Shown: in pieces, positions 26,998 through 37,113 of the stretch
Layout of the letters: every line of letters starts with the position of its first letter
Numbering within the stretch: position 1 is the stretch's first letter
Source of the DNA: Leptospira abararensis
Lineage (GTDB): Bacteria > Spirochaetota > Leptospiria > Leptospirales > Leptospiraceae
Direction of reading: 5' to 3'
Assembly (NCBI RefSeq): GCF_016918735.1
Contig: NZ_JAFFPR010000037.1
Location: forward strand, 71,958 to 135,957
Length of the DNA stretch: 64,000 nt
Notes under the pieces: model-generated
What the model saw: only the letters and a program-made list of their open reading frames with translations
What the model was told of the DNA's origin: nothing
Databases searched by the model: none
Translations under genes and position numbers: made by a program

Positions 26998-28851
26998 TTA
27001 CCTTTCCATCTCACTCCAGGGATCTCTTCCTAATTCTTCTTCTTGACCTAAGTCCACTAACATCAATCGTTCCAATTCCGCATTTCTTTGTTTGGCTAAA
27101 CTCATGTACTGCACCCGGTCTTGCCTAAGTTCAAAAAGTTCATGGAAGGTCTCATCATCGTGTTTGAGAAATAGGTTCTTTGCCTTTTCTGCCGTGTAGG
27201 ACCTTGTTCCCAGGAGTCTCAATACATCCCTTCCCATAAGGACAGCCGTTTCTCTCGTTTCCCGATAGATGTACTGAACCCCCATTTCCTTTAGATCATA
27301 GGCCCCTTCTCTGTCCCCAGCCCTTGCCACGATCTTAATATTGGGATAGTGTTGGCTCACGTTCCGAATGAGTTCTGCCTGTTTTTCTGGATTGTCCAAA
27401 GCAGCCACAAGGACCTTGGCATGTTCGAGGCCCGCAGCTTCTAATAACTCCAAACGAGTGGCATCGCCAAAATAAACTTTAAACCCGAACCGACCAAGCA
27501 TCTCCACCCTGTCTGCATCAAAATCTAAAATGGTAATTCCAATGGCGTTCGATCTAAGGAATCGACCAAGCATGTTTCCGAACCGACCGAACCCACAAAT
27601 GATGACAGGGTTTTCTTGCTTATGGATGTTTTGTTCCGTTTGTTTTTTGGGGATTTTGGATTCCAAAAATCCAAAAATGGTTTTTTCATATAACAAAAGT
27701 AAAATGGGAGTGAGTGCCATACTGACAGCCACACAGGCCACGAGAATAACGACAGTCTCTTCTTGGAAAAGTCCCAAACCTTCCGAGTATCCAAACAAAA
27801 CAAAAGAAAATTCACCTACTTGAGAAAGTGCTAAGGAAAAATAAAGATTTTGATCTAAAGGAAGCCGAAACACAAGGCCTAGTAAAAAAAGAACTAGGGC
27901 TTTCGTAAAAATAATCCCAAACACAATTCCTAAAATTTGGGAAGGGCTTTGCATCACAACGGGAAGATCCATTGAGGCACCGACACTTAAAAAAAATAAT
28001 CCTAAAAGTAAACCTTTGAAGGGTTCAATATTACTTTCTAACTCATGACGAAACTCACTACTAGCAAGTACCACACCGCCAAGAAAAGTCCCAAGGGCAG
28101 CGGACACTCCCACAGCTCCCATAAGAACTGAGATGGCAATGACAAGTAACAAACTGGCACCGGTAAAAATTTCCCGATTCCCTGATTTGGCAAGCAACCG
28201 AAAAAAAGGACTGAGTAAATACTTACCCACAAGAATGATTCCAATCACAACAGAAAGAACAACCAAGGTTTTCACATAACCAGGTAAATGTTCAATAAGA
28301 GAATGCCCATGAGAAGAAGTTGACACATCCGAATCGCTTAACATAGGAAAGATGGCAAGGATAGGAATCACAGCCATATCTTGAAATAAAAGTACAGAAA
28401 AAGCAGCTTGGCCTGAAACAGATTTCATGAGGCCCTTTTCTTTTAAAGTTTGTAAAACAATGGCTGTAGAAGATAAAGAAAGAATCAAACCAAGTGCAAG
28501 AGCCGGCTTCCATTGGAAACAGAAACCAAAAGAAAAGGCAGCAGTAATCGCTGTGGTGAGGACGATTTGTAATCCACCAAGGCCAAGTAACCAAAATTTG
28601 AGCCGCCAGAGAAGGTCCAATTCCAATTCTAAACCAATGGCAAAAAGCATCATCACCACACCAAATTCGGCAAAGTGTAACATATCTTTCCCTTCTGTTC
28701 CCACAAACCCAAAAACAAAAGGACCAATCACAATTCCGGCAATCAAATACCCAAGGACCGACCCAAGCCCGAGCCTGTTTGCGATGGGAACAATAATGAT
28801 GGCACTTGTGAGATAAATCAGAGCTTGGATAAAAAAACTAAGTTCATTCAT
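26998..28851 (-). CDS. KefB/KefC-type potassium/proton antiporter with RCK (TrkA-N) domain
   Basis: The protein of about 617 residues has a CPA2-type membrane part with about 12 helices over the first 390 residues and a cytoplasmic RCK domain at about 410-530 (VIICGFGRFGNMLGRFL gives the Rossmann GxGxxG). The end is an acidic tail. Such proteins exchange potassium or sodium for protons and often respond to electrophiles. An ATG at 28849-28851 is preferred over GTG at 28858-28860 because AGGTGG precedes it. It overlaps the quinone-reductase-like gene upstream by eight bases, mirroring the kefF-kefC pair of E. coli. Confidence 0.9.
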   Translation of the reverse strand: MNELSFFIQALIYLTSAIIIVPIANRLGLGSVLGYLIAGIVIGPFVFGFVGTEGKDMLHFAEFGVVMMLFAIGLELELDLLWRLKFWLLGLGGLQIVLTTAITAAFSFGFCFQWKPALALGLILSLSSTAIVLQTLKEKGLMKSVSGQAAFSVLLFQDMAVIPILAIFPMLSDSDVSTSSHGHSLIEHLPGYVKTLVVLSVVIGIILVGKYLLSPFFRLLAKSGNREIFTGASLLLVIAISVLMGAVGVSAALGTFLGGVVLASSEFRHELESNIEPFKGLLLGLFFLSVGASMDLPVVMQSPSQILGIVFGIIFTKALVLFLLGLVFRLPLDQNLYFSLALSQVGEFSFVLFGYSEGLGLFQEETVVILVACVAVSMALTPILLLLYEKTIFGFLESKIPKKQTEQNIHKQENPVIICGFGRFGNMLGRFLRSNAIGITILDFDADRVEMLGRFGFKVYFGDATRLELLEAAGLEHAKVLVAALDNPEKQAELIRNVSQHYPNIKIVARAGDREGAYDLKEMGVQYIYRETRETAVLMGRDVLRLLGTRSYTAEKAKNLFLKHDDETFHELFELRQDRVQYMSLAKQRNAELERLMLVDLGQEEELGRDPWSEMER

Positions 28852-29410
28852 AAATGCCACCTAACAATTGATTGATAAATTTAGAGTAACGATTGGATTC
28901 TTTTTGTAAGTCCAGTTCATTCAACTGAAAAGTCCCTTGAACCAAAAAAGGTTTTAGAAAATCCATACCGCAGAGTTCTGCTGTTCTACGAAAAGGAAGA
29001 AGAAAGTCCTCGGTCTCGTATCCATGAAACCCAGTTTTTGAATAAGCATCCTTTGACCCACCCGTCGTAATGACTTGGATCCATTTTTTTCCTAACAATT
29101 GGTTGCCCCCAGGTCCATAAGCCCAACCATCCTCAAGCACCATATCAATCCATAATTTCATAAGTGGAGGGCAACTATACCAATACAAAGGGTGTTGGAA
29201 TAAAATGATTTGGTGATCTGTCAATAATTTTTGTTCTGCCTTTACATTAATAGAAAAGTTGGGATATTCCTCATATAAATCATGTAAGGTGATATTTTCC
29301 GAATTTGGGATAGAATCCAAAAGCATTTGATTGGCTTTCGACTTCTCAAGTGCAGGGTGGACAAGCAGAATCAAAATTTTGGGCATACGGGACAAATTCA
29401 CAAAATCCAT
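28844..29410 (-). CDS. KefF/MdaB-like flavodoxin-fold oxidoreductase
   Basis: The protein (188 residues from 29410, or 180 from Met9 at 29386, MPKILILLVHP) belongs to the NAD(P)H dehydrogenase (quinone) family. Family marks are ILLVHPALEKSKAN at the start (FMN phosphate binding), LFQHPLYWYSCPPLMKLWID in the middle, and GGSKDAYSKTGFHGYETEDF. In E. coli KefF, a close relative, binds KefC and activates it. The direct overlap with the KefC-like gene supports that role. Neither start has a strong ribosome binding site. Confidence 0.88.
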   Translation of the reverse strand: MDFVNLSRMPKILILLVHPALEKSKANQMLLDSIPNSENITLHDLYEEYPNFSINVKAEQKLLTDHQIILFQHPLYWYSCPPLMKLWIDMVLEDGWAYGPGGNQLLGKKWIQVITTGGSKDAYSKTGFHGYETEDFLLPFRRTAELCGMDFLKPFLVQGTFQLNELDLQKESNRYSKFINQLLGGIYE

Positions 29411-29481
29411 AGATTGGTAAAACGTTAAAAAAAATTAGTTTTCCATTGACCTAGGTTATAAATTTCTTTCAGATTTCTTCT

Positions 29482-31071
29482 GTGACAGTACTTTCTATTT
29501 TTTTTTCCACCTTTCTATCCGAAGACCTAACTTGTATTGCCGCAGGACTCCTAGCCAAAGAAGGAAAACTATCCTTAGCCTTAGCCATTCTCAGTACAGG
29601 ACTTGGCATTTTTGTGGGGGATTGCCTTTTATATCTATCTGGATGCCTTGTTAGGCGAGGAATCGTAAAATGGAATTTTCTGCTAAACCTTCAAAAAAAA
29701 TGGGAATCCACGAAAGTCCTCACGAATTGGAAACTTCACTATAAAAAGTCGATTTTTCTTTCTCGATTTTTCCCTGGAACCAGGCTTCCCCTTTATTTCA
29801 GCAGTGGATTTTTTGGCCTTCCCTTCTTTCCTTTTTTCTATATCAGTTTCTTTGCCGTTACCGTTTGGACAATCACCTTTGTTTCTATAGTTTATCTCTA
29901 TGGAAATTTAGTGAGTCTATATGGAAGGCCAGACCATTCGGTTCTTTTCAGTTTCTGTGTTGGTTTTAGTTTTTATCTCCTCTACAAAATCATACGCATT
30001 GCCGCAGATCCATCCGAGAGAGAAAACTTTTGGATCAGAATCAAAAAACTCAACCAATTGGAATTTTGGCCGACTTCCCTCTTTTACCTTCCCTTGGTTC
30101 CTTATCTATTCTATTTGGCTCTGCGCTACCGAGGCTTTCGTTTCCTCACGGCGGTAAATCCGGGGATATTAGCATCCGGGATTGCAGGGGAATCCAAATC
30201 AGAGATTTTAAATCTCATTCCGAAAGGTTCACAAGCAAGTTACCTATTCCTTTCTAAAGAAGAAAAAGACCCACAGTCTCGGATTCAGAATTGGATGATC
30301 CAAGAAAATTTAAAGTTTCCCATCATCGCCAAACCAGACAAAGGCGAACGTGGATTTTTGATCAAAAAACTGTACTCGCTTGAAGAAACTTCCACCCTCC
30401 TCCAGACCTATCCCATTGATTGGCTCTTCCAAGAGTATTTAGAAGGTCCTTATGAAGTGGGTGTGTTTTATTACCGTGATCCAAGGGAAACGAAGGGTAA
30501 AATATTTTCCATTACCGATAAAATTTTTCCAGAGGTCACTGGAGATGGTGTCTGTGACCTAAAAACACTGATCAAAAACCATCCCAGGTTTCGTTTCCAA
30601 AAGGAAGCTCATTACAAACACAACAAACACCAGTTAGATAAAATTTTACAAAAAGGGGAAACCATTTCTATCGGTTCCATAGGAAATCATATCCAAGGTT
30701 GCAAATTCCAAGACGGAAACCATTGGAAAACAAAAGAGATGGAAACTAAACTTATTTCCATTGGCGATTCAATTTCCGGTTTTTACTTTGGGAGGTTTGA
30801 CATCCGATTTTCTGATCCAAGTGATTTTAAATTAGGGCTTGGTTTTCAAATCATTGAACTGAACGGGGCCACAAGTGAATCCACAAACCTATATGATCCA
30901 AAGTTTTCCATTTTTGAAAGTTATTCTATTTTATTTCGCCAATGGAAAATTCTATTTCAGATCGGATCTCTAAACTATAAGGCCGGTATTCCCTTATATC
31001 CTTACAAAAAACTCTACCAATTAGTAAAAAACCATAGGGAATACAAAGCCAACTTCTCTGAAGAAGACTAA
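29482..31071 (+). CDS. DedA/VTT membrane domain fused to an ATP-grasp domain
   Basis: The 529-residue protein has two parts. Residues 1-175 follow the DedA (SNARE-associated, VTT) pattern: FFSTFLSEDLTCIAAGLLA with the re-entrant acidic pair, FVGDCLLYLSG, then FLSRFFPGTRLPLYFSSGF with the conserved arginines. Two more membrane helices lie near 155-172 and 195-212. Residues about 260-500 look like ATP-grasp (FPIIAKPDKGERGFLIKKL, WLFQEYLEGPYEVGVFYY, then ELNGATSESTNLYDP near the end). DedA proteins flip undecaprenyl phosphate or phospholipids; ATP-grasp enzymes join a carboxylate to an amine or thiol. The start is GTG at 29482. A lipid-linked ligation role is only a guess. Confidence 0.78.
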   Translation: MTVLSIFFSTFLSEDLTCIAAGLLAKEGKLSLALAILSTGLGIFVGDCLLYLSGCLVRRGIVKWNFLLNLQKKWESTKVLTNWKLHYKKSIFLSRFFPGTRLPLYFSSGFFGLPFFPFFYISFFAVTVWTITFVSIVYLYGNLVSLYGRPDHSVLFSFCVGFSFYLLYKIIRIAADPSERENFWIRIKKLNQLEFWPTSLFYLPLVPYLFYLALRYRGFRFLTAVNPGILASGIAGESKSEILNLIPKGSQASYLFLSKEEKDPQSRIQNWMIQENLKFPIIAKPDKGERGFLIKKLYSLEETSTLLQTYPIDWLFQEYLEGPYEVGVFYYRDPRETKGKIFSITDKIFPEVTGDGVCDLKTLIKNHPRFRFQKEAHYKHNKHQLDKILQKGETISIGSIGNHIQGCKFQDGNHWKTKEMETKLISIGDSISGFYFGRFDIRFSDPSDFKLGLGFQIIELNGATSESTNLYDPKFSIFESYSILFRQWKILFQIGSLNYKAGIPLYPYKKLYQLVKNHREYKANFSEED

Positions 31072-31137
31072 AATTAGGTTTGAATCATTAAGAAAAAGCC
31101 AATCAAAACCTTTTAGTCATTCCAAACTATTCACAAC

Positions 31138-31539
31138 TCAATCCAAATACTCTTTTAGATAAGGGATCTTCTTTCTTTCAACATACAAAAGATAGGTGGA
31201 TAGAGAGAATACAACCAAAGCCAAAATAAAAAGAAGCCCGCTATCATTTTGAACAACAATCCCCAAAAAAACAAAATGAGATAAAACTGCACCTAACATA
31301 AGATTGAAACCAAGAAGAGCCCCAAACCAAACAAAACGTGGAACTAACAAAAACAGAACACAGAAGGTTTCCAATACAGCAAGTCCATACCTTCCCCAAG
31401 GTTCCATACCCAAAACTGAAAATATAAATTTAGATTCATCGGATCCTGAAAATTTGAAAAACAATGTTTGCCCTATGATAATGGCCGCAACAAACCTAGC
31501 CGCATGAAAAAAAAAGGATCCGATATTTGGTAATTTCAT
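31138..31539 (-). CDS. DoxX-like membrane protein
   Basis: The 133-residue protein has four membrane helices (about 10-28, 45-65, 68-90 and 100-119) in the layout of DoxX/DoxD-like proteins, with FKFSGSDES after the first helix where DoxX members carry a K-F-xx-P-x pattern. Function in this group is unclear. The ATG overlaps the stop of the alpha/beta hydrolase gene, making it the last gene of the cyclase operon. Confidence 0.7.
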   Translation of the reverse strand: MKLPNIGSFFFHAARFVAAIIIGQTLFFKFSGSDESKFIFSVLGMEPWGRYGLAVLETFCVLFLLVPRFVWFGALLGFNLMLGAVLSHFVFLGIVVQNDSGLLFILALVVFSLSTYLLYVERKKIPYLKEYLD

Positions 31540-32387
31540 TTAGAACCTTCCGAAAGAATGATATTTTTAATTTCTAAAAAGCTAGTCCAGGGAATGAAAT
31601 GGTTTTCGCCCTCTAGGATTTGTATCCTATGTTTTAAAGCTGGTTTCCCTTTCGTAAAGTAATAAACATTCTTTGGAGAAACCAGTTGGTCATTTTCGCC
31701 ATGGATAGAAATTACCGCAAAATTAGGATTTCCCAATATCGTTGTTAGTTGTTCCAAATCCGATTTTAAGGTAAACATCTCTTCATTACTATGTATCCAG
31801 GAACTCGGAAGGAACCATTGAACAAATCCAATACTTGCCAACCTGTTGTACCAATACAACTCCTCCAAACTAGGATCGATGGGACTAGAAAGTAAAATAC
31901 ATTTCCAAATAATAGGATAAAACGGATCTGTTTCCATTGCAAAAACAAGGGAAACTGGCCCACCATAGGAATGACCTACGACATATCCGTTAATAAAAGT
32001 ATAGGATTCCTTTTTTAAATAAGTAAGAAGAGCGGAGTGGAGAGTGCGTCCTTGGGTAAAGATATCGGGAACAGATACTTGATTCATAGAACGTCCGTAA
32101 CCCAATCTGTCTGGAACTAAAATACAAAACTGATTTTGTAAGTCTTTGTCATTCAGATAGGATAGAAAATCAGAAGAAGAGCCGGGGGATCCATGAATGA
32201 AAACCAAAAGTTGCTTTTTGTTTTTACAATCATTAGATAAAAAATGAATTTCGGTTTGTTTTATTCGCAAGAAATGGCTTTTTACCTCTTCCCCACCTTC
32301 TAAAGACTGGTTCATACAAAATAGAAAAGGAAAAAAGAAAAGAGTCAAAAGACAAATAGAAATATATTGTCTCAGTTTCTGACTCAT
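31536..32387 (-). CDS. Exported alpha/beta hydrolase
   Basis: The 283-residue protein starts with a signal sequence (ISICLLTLFFFPFLFC) and folds as an alpha/beta hydrolase. The oxyanion-hole motif FIHGSPGSSSD is at about 64-74, the nucleophile elbow GHSYGG near 137-142, and a late Asp and His fit GENDQLV and GENHFIP. A cysteine after the hydrophobic stretch could be lipidated, but the box is not canonical. Substrate is unknown. It overlaps the cyclase gene (ATGA) and the DoxX-like gene. Confidence 0.82.
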   Translation of the reverse strand: MSQKLRQYISICLLTLFFFPFLFCMNQSLEGGEEVKSHFLRIKQTEIHFLSNDCKNKKQLLVFIHGSPGSSSDFLSYLNDKDLQNQFCILVPDRLGYGRSMNQVSVPDIFTQGRTLHSALLTYLKKESYTFINGYVVGHSYGGPVSLVFAMETDPFYPIIWKCILLSSPIDPSLEELYWYNRLASIGFVQWFLPSSWIHSNEEMFTLKSDLEQLTTILGNPNFAVISIHGENDQLVSPKNVYYFTKGKPALKHRIQILEGENHFIPWTSFLEIKNIILSEGSK

Positions 32388-33754
32388 TCAATCTCATCAC
32401 TACTTGCAAAAAGAGCACCTGATTCATAAAGACGTTTAAAAAGAAGATTGGGTTGTTTGGGATTTAGAATATCAGCATATTCAGGTAAAAAACCTTTGAC
32501 TAAGTACATTTCAATATCGGCTTTGTTTTTGATAGAAACAAAGCCCCTCGGCTCACACTCGAAGTAGGACTTTACTTCAGCGTAGACTTGGGAAGAAATA
32601 TTCACCTCGCCCGTTACCCCTGAACTTTCCAGACGACTGGCAGTGTTTACCGTATCTCCCCAAACATCATAAGCAAATTTATCCGTTCCCACCACACCCG
32701 CAACCAGTGGCCCCACATGAATGCCAAGACGAATCTCCCAAAATTCCCTTCCCCGTAGGGAATGAATTTCTTTTTGTTCTGCCATATAAGATTGGAACGC
32801 AAGACCACATAACACAGAATCAACAGGATTGGTATGATTTTCATCAGGGATTCCGCCCACAGCCATATAAGCATCTCCGATGGTTTTGATTTTTTCCAAC
32901 CGGTAAGTTTTACACAAACGATCGAACTCACGAAAAATTGTATCTAATTCACCAACAAGTTCTTCTGCATTCATCTTCTCTGCAATTTTCGTAAATCCTG
33001 CCATATCACAAAAAAGAACGGAAGCTGATTCATATCTTTTGGGAATCACGCGAGCTTCCCTTTTTAACTCATCAGCTATAGATTCTGGCAAAATGTTTAA
33101 GAGTAATGTATCTGATTTTTTTCTCTCTACGTTTAAGTTTCTACTCAAAATAAATATCAGAATTCCTGTGAGGATTTGGACAAAAAGATAATTTCCCCCC
33201 GCATCCAAATACCGATCCAAATCTGTTTCATAAGTAGTTACCCAATCCCGATGATAAAATTCTAAAACATATAAGGAAGCAGATAAAAGAATATAAAGAG
33301 AATAAACAATAAACACATTATGATTTCGAATGAGGATCAAGGCAATGACAAGGGCCGGAATCAAGTAATAATGATTTCCACCAAGAGACCCCCCGTTAAA
33401 AAACCACATAGCGGAAAGGTAAAATAGAATGGTTAAATTGAAAGGCCAATACAAGGAAAAATAGATACTCTTCACTCGGCTTAAATAATACATCGCAAGC
33501 ATAAGAAGGCCTGAGCCCACATTGAGTGCTGTAAGAATCAGATAGTTTTCTAAATAAAGAACTCCAAACACCCCAAGTAAATTGAGGAGTCCATTTACAA
33601 GAGAGACAGTATTAAACAGTCTATGTTCAAGCGAGTGTTTTTTCGGATCTCCGAGAAAGAGGTATATCCATTTCATTGTAATTGGTAAGTTTCTTCCTCT
33701 TGGTGAGGTAGATTCAAGACTTTTTCTGCCAGATGTTGGGAATGAAACTCCCAT
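32384..33754 (-). CDS. Membrane-bound class III adenylate/guanylate cyclase
   Basis: The protein makes a cyclic nucleotide from ATP or GTP. Six hydrophobic helices fill about residues 45-205 (numbered from 33754), followed by a class III catalytic domain at about 235-420: VLFCDMAGFTKIAEKM and IKTIGDAYMAVGG hold the two metal-binding Asp, IRLGIHVGPLVAGVVG follows, and DVWGDTVNTASRLES holds the transition-state Asn. Met27 (33676, MKWIYLFLGDP) may be the true start; neither has a clear ribosome binding site. Leptospira genomes are rich in such cyclases. It heads an operon with a hydrolase and a DoxX-like protein. Confidence 0.92.
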   Translation of the reverse strand: MGVSFPTSGRKSLESTSPRGRNLPITMKWIYLFLGDPKKHSLEHRLFNTVSLVNGLLNLLGVFGVLYLENYLILTALNVGSGLLMLAMYYLSRVKSIYFSLYWPFNLTILFYLSAMWFFNGGSLGGNHYYLIPALVIALILIRNHNVFIVYSLYILLSASLYVLEFYHRDWVTTYETDLDRYLDAGGNYLFVQILTGILIFILSRNLNVERKKSDTLLLNILPESIADELKREARVIPKRYESASVLFCDMAGFTKIAEKMNAEELVGELDTIFREFDRLCKTYRLEKIKTIGDAYMAVGGIPDENHTNPVDSVLCGLAFQSYMAEQKEIHSLRGREFWEIRLGIHVGPLVAGVVGTDKFAYDVWGDTVNTASRLESSGVTGEVNISSQVYAEVKSYFECEPRGFVSIKNKADIEMYLVKGFLPEYADILNPKQPNLLFKRLYESGALFASSDEIE

Positions 33755-33852
33755 TCTGATGACGATTTAGAACAAAACCAAAATCTTCGACTAAAATCCA
33801 AAAATATTGACTGGTTCTCATTCACAAAAATCAGCTTAAAAAAAATAGCAGA

Positions 33853-34695
33853 TCAAAACCCCAGAGCATTTACAGGTTCTAAATGACAGACATTGCCTTG
33901 TAAAATGGCCGTCGTATTTGCATCTGTTGAAGGGAAAAAAGTCAGCGCTTGATTACAATAAGTTACTTCAAAATAGTTGTTCGCTCTCGCATAGGCAGCA
34001 TTCGCATCTAAGGCTGCCACTTCTACAATTCCTTTTTTGCATTGATTAAAGGATTTATTAGTATAGTATATATTCTCATCAATTTTTGCAATTTTCCTAA
34101 AAATCTCAGGAGCAGTGACCCAAACATTGACTGCGACCGCTTCAGGACTCGAAGTTACTCCATTCGTAAGCATATCCAAATTTTTCATCCGAATGTACGC
34201 TCGACCCGTACACATAATTGCTAAACATTCTCCAAATGGAACTATGACCTGTGCCTCATTGTTTAAAGGAGTTCCCGTTGCAATGGTATCTACACAAGCA
34301 TTGGTACTTATAGTTAAGGAACAACTAGCCGTTGGATCTGTATTTGTTGTCCGGAGAAGTTTAAGATTATAATTTTTTATTTGAGTCGCGTTAGTTGAAC
34401 GGAAAAAAAGTGTTCCGCCTGCACTTGCATTAAGATCTTCTGTAATCCCGTTTGGTAATAGAAAATTGGAAGGTGTATTTGCATCATTGGTTCCAGAAAT
34501 TGCAGAGGAACTTACCTGGCATTTGTAACTAGCTCCCGAAAATAAAGCAAAGGATGGTAGCAACCCTAAACTATCCATCAGGTATTTGATTTCTTTTTTG
34601 GCCTTATCTCCTTTAATTCCAGAGGGAGAATAAATATTTGCGCAGCTAACAACGAAAAAAAAAGTAATGATTACCAAATAACTCAGTTGGAACAT
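33853..34695 (-). CDS. Putative lipoprotein of unknown function
   Basis: The 280-residue protein has a lipoprotein signal (IITFFFVVSC, Cys at 18). The mature part is rich in Asn, Thr, Ala and Ser, with eight or more cysteines that could form disulfides (for example CSLTISTNACVDT and CLAIMCTGRA). No known domain is recognised. It stands alone, with 158 bases to the cyclase and a divergent arrangement to none. A surface or periplasmic role is inferred from the signal. Confidence 0.7.
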   Translation of the reverse strand: MFQLSYLVIITFFFVVSCANIYSPSGIKGDKAKKEIKYLMDSLGLLPSFALFSGASYKCQVSSSAISGTNDANTPSNFLLPNGITEDLNASAGGTLFFRSTNATQIKNYNLKLLRTTNTDPTASCSLTISTNACVDTIATGTPLNNEAQVIVPFGECLAIMCTGRAYIRMKNLDMLTNGVTSSPEAVAVNVWVTAPEIFRKIAKIDENIYYTNKSFNQCKKGIVEVAALDANAAYARANNYFEVTYCNQALTFFPSTDANTTAILQGNVCHLEPVNALGF

Positions 34696-34847
34696 AAGGC
34701 AGAATCACATTTCAGTTTTTATCAGTCAAACATTTTAGGTTAGGTGTTAATTCAAAGGTAAAATACATAAATTATTTCCGAATTCCCGGTAGCTGCTACA
34801 GGCTAACTAAAATTTATTGGATTCTTTGAATTTCAACTGGCTAAAAT

Positions 34848-34885
34848 AAAAAAGCCCCTCCCCGAAGTATCCTTCGAGAAGAGGC
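34848..34885 (-). terminator. Intrinsic terminator of the downstream flaB gene
   Basis: On the minus strand, bases 34885-34872 and 34867-34854 form a 14-pair stem (some G-U) with a GATA loop, followed by six T residues. It lies 36 bases after the flaB stop codon at 34921. Confidence 0.9.
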
Positions 34886-34920
34886 AACCGTCTTGAAGGC
34901 AACTCTTGCCTTACTACAAC

Positions 34921-35769
34921 TTAAGTGTTATTCAAAAGTCGTAATACAGAATTTGGCCGAAGACTGGCTTGCGCTAACATTGCCGTACCGCTTTGCACGA
35001 GAATTTGTTTCGTCGTGAGCGCTACCATCTCTTCTGCCATATCTGCGTCCCTAATCCTTGATTCGGATGCTTGCATATTTTCGTATGCACCCATGAGGCC
35101 TTTAGCAGTACTTTCGAGCCTATTTTGATAAGCTCCCATATCTGCTCTCTGCTTCATGATCTTGTTCAAGGCGAAGTCCGCTTTAGCAATCGCTTCATCT
35201 GCTTTTCCAGGTGTAGAGAGAGCAATTTTCACTGCCCCTTCTGACATCTTTAAAGCTTTCGAAGTCATAGTTCCAATGTAGAAACGCTCTCTTTGCCTGG
35301 CGTTTGCTCCCATGTGAAACCACATCGATGCCTTAGTTGACTTTCGAGCGAAGTCTCCTTCAAACAGTTTCATTTTATTGAACTCTGCTTGAGAAGCGAT
35401 TCGATCGATCTCATCCACCAGCGCAGATACTTCTACCTGCACGAGCTGCCTGTCCTCAGGTGTGTAGATTCCGTTCGATGTCTGGATCGCTAGGGTCCGG
35501 ATTCGTTGGATGATTTCCGCCGACTGGTCGAGGAAACCCTCTGCAGTCTGGATGAAACTGAGTCCATCTTCCGTATTCCTTTCGGCCTGACGTAAACCAC
35601 GAATTTGAGTTCGTAGTTTTTCCGAAACAGCAAGACCAGAAGCATCATCACCGGCAAGGTTGATCCTTTGCCCAGTGGAGAGGTTCCTCATGGTCTTATC
35701 TACATCCCATTGTGTAAACTTGAGAGCACGATGTGATTGAATCGCACTCATGTTGTGATTGATAATCAT
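34921..35769 (-). CDS. flaB: Flagellin, core periplasmic flagellar filament protein
   Basis: The 282-residue protein is a FlaB-type flagellin of the endoflagellum. The N-terminal helix ([17 protein letters not shown], then [20 protein letters not shown]) and the C-terminal helix ([19 protein letters not shown]) are those of all flagellins; the variable domain is short, as in spirochaetes. It has no signal peptide and is exported by the flagellar type III system. A ribosome binding site (AAAGGAG) sits in the loop of a hairpin, described separately. It is downstream of a second flaB on the same strand. Confidence 0.95.
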   Translation of the reverse strand: MIINHNMSAIQSHRALKFTQWDVDKTMRNLSTGQRINLAGDDASGLAVSEKLRTQIRGLRQAERNTEDGLSFIQTAEGFLDQSAEIIQRIRTLAIQTSNGIYTPEDRQLVQVEVSALVDEIDRIASQAEFNKMKLFEGDFARKSTKASMWFHMGANARQRERFYIGTMTSKALKMSEGAVKIALSTPGKADEAIAKADFALNKIMKQRADMGAYQNRLESTAKGLMGAYENMQASESRIRDADMAEEMVALTTKQILVQSGTAMLAQASLRPNSVLRLLNNT

Positions 35770-35774
35770 TGGCC

Positions 35775-35841
35775 TACACTCCTTTGTGTATAACCAAGAA
35801 CGGTATATGTTTCGTTCTTAGCCGGACAATCCCTGTCCGGT
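35775..35841 (-). promoter_or_regulatory. Paired leader hairpins of flaB at 35769, CsrA-site-like
   Basis: On the minus strand two hairpins precede the start. The one nearest the ATG is TACAC-AAAGGA-GTGTA (35790-35775): five pairs holding the ribosome binding site in a six-base loop. Further upstream CCGGACA-GGGAT-TGTCCGG (35841-35823) has seven pairs with GGA in the loop. Both loops contain the A-N-GGA core bound by the repressor CsrA. A third 7-bp stem (AAGAACG with CGTTCTT) lies between them. Binding is inferred. Confidence 0.6.
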
Positions 35842-35942
35842 GTCAAGGATGAGCTTTCATATTGCCACCTGGCAGGGGAAAGCCGGCTGATTATCTATTA
35901 CAACTCTTCAGTTACACTAACCACTCACTTAGTTAACGGTTG

Positions 35943-36875
<933 letters not shown>

Positions 36876-37113
36876 CTAAAATCTCTATTTATTCCCTTAG
36901 TATGTCGGTGATTGGATAAAAGAAATTAATTCGAAGAAATAGGAGTGTTTTTGGAGTTTTTCGCAAGTTATTGCGATTTTTGGAGAGATTTTAGCGACTT
37001 TAGCACTTTATTTTTTTTTAAAAAAAGTTCTACTTTTCCCGTTACGAAGATCGGCAAATTCCCATTTTCCATAAGCGAATTTTGGAAAATGGGAGAAATT
37101 GTTCGGGTGAACC

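Noticed and set aside
36900..36945. A sigma-28-like promoter for flaB (ACCGACATA resembling GCCGATAA).
   Set aside because: Only about five of eight bases match and the TAAA element is missing at the right distance.
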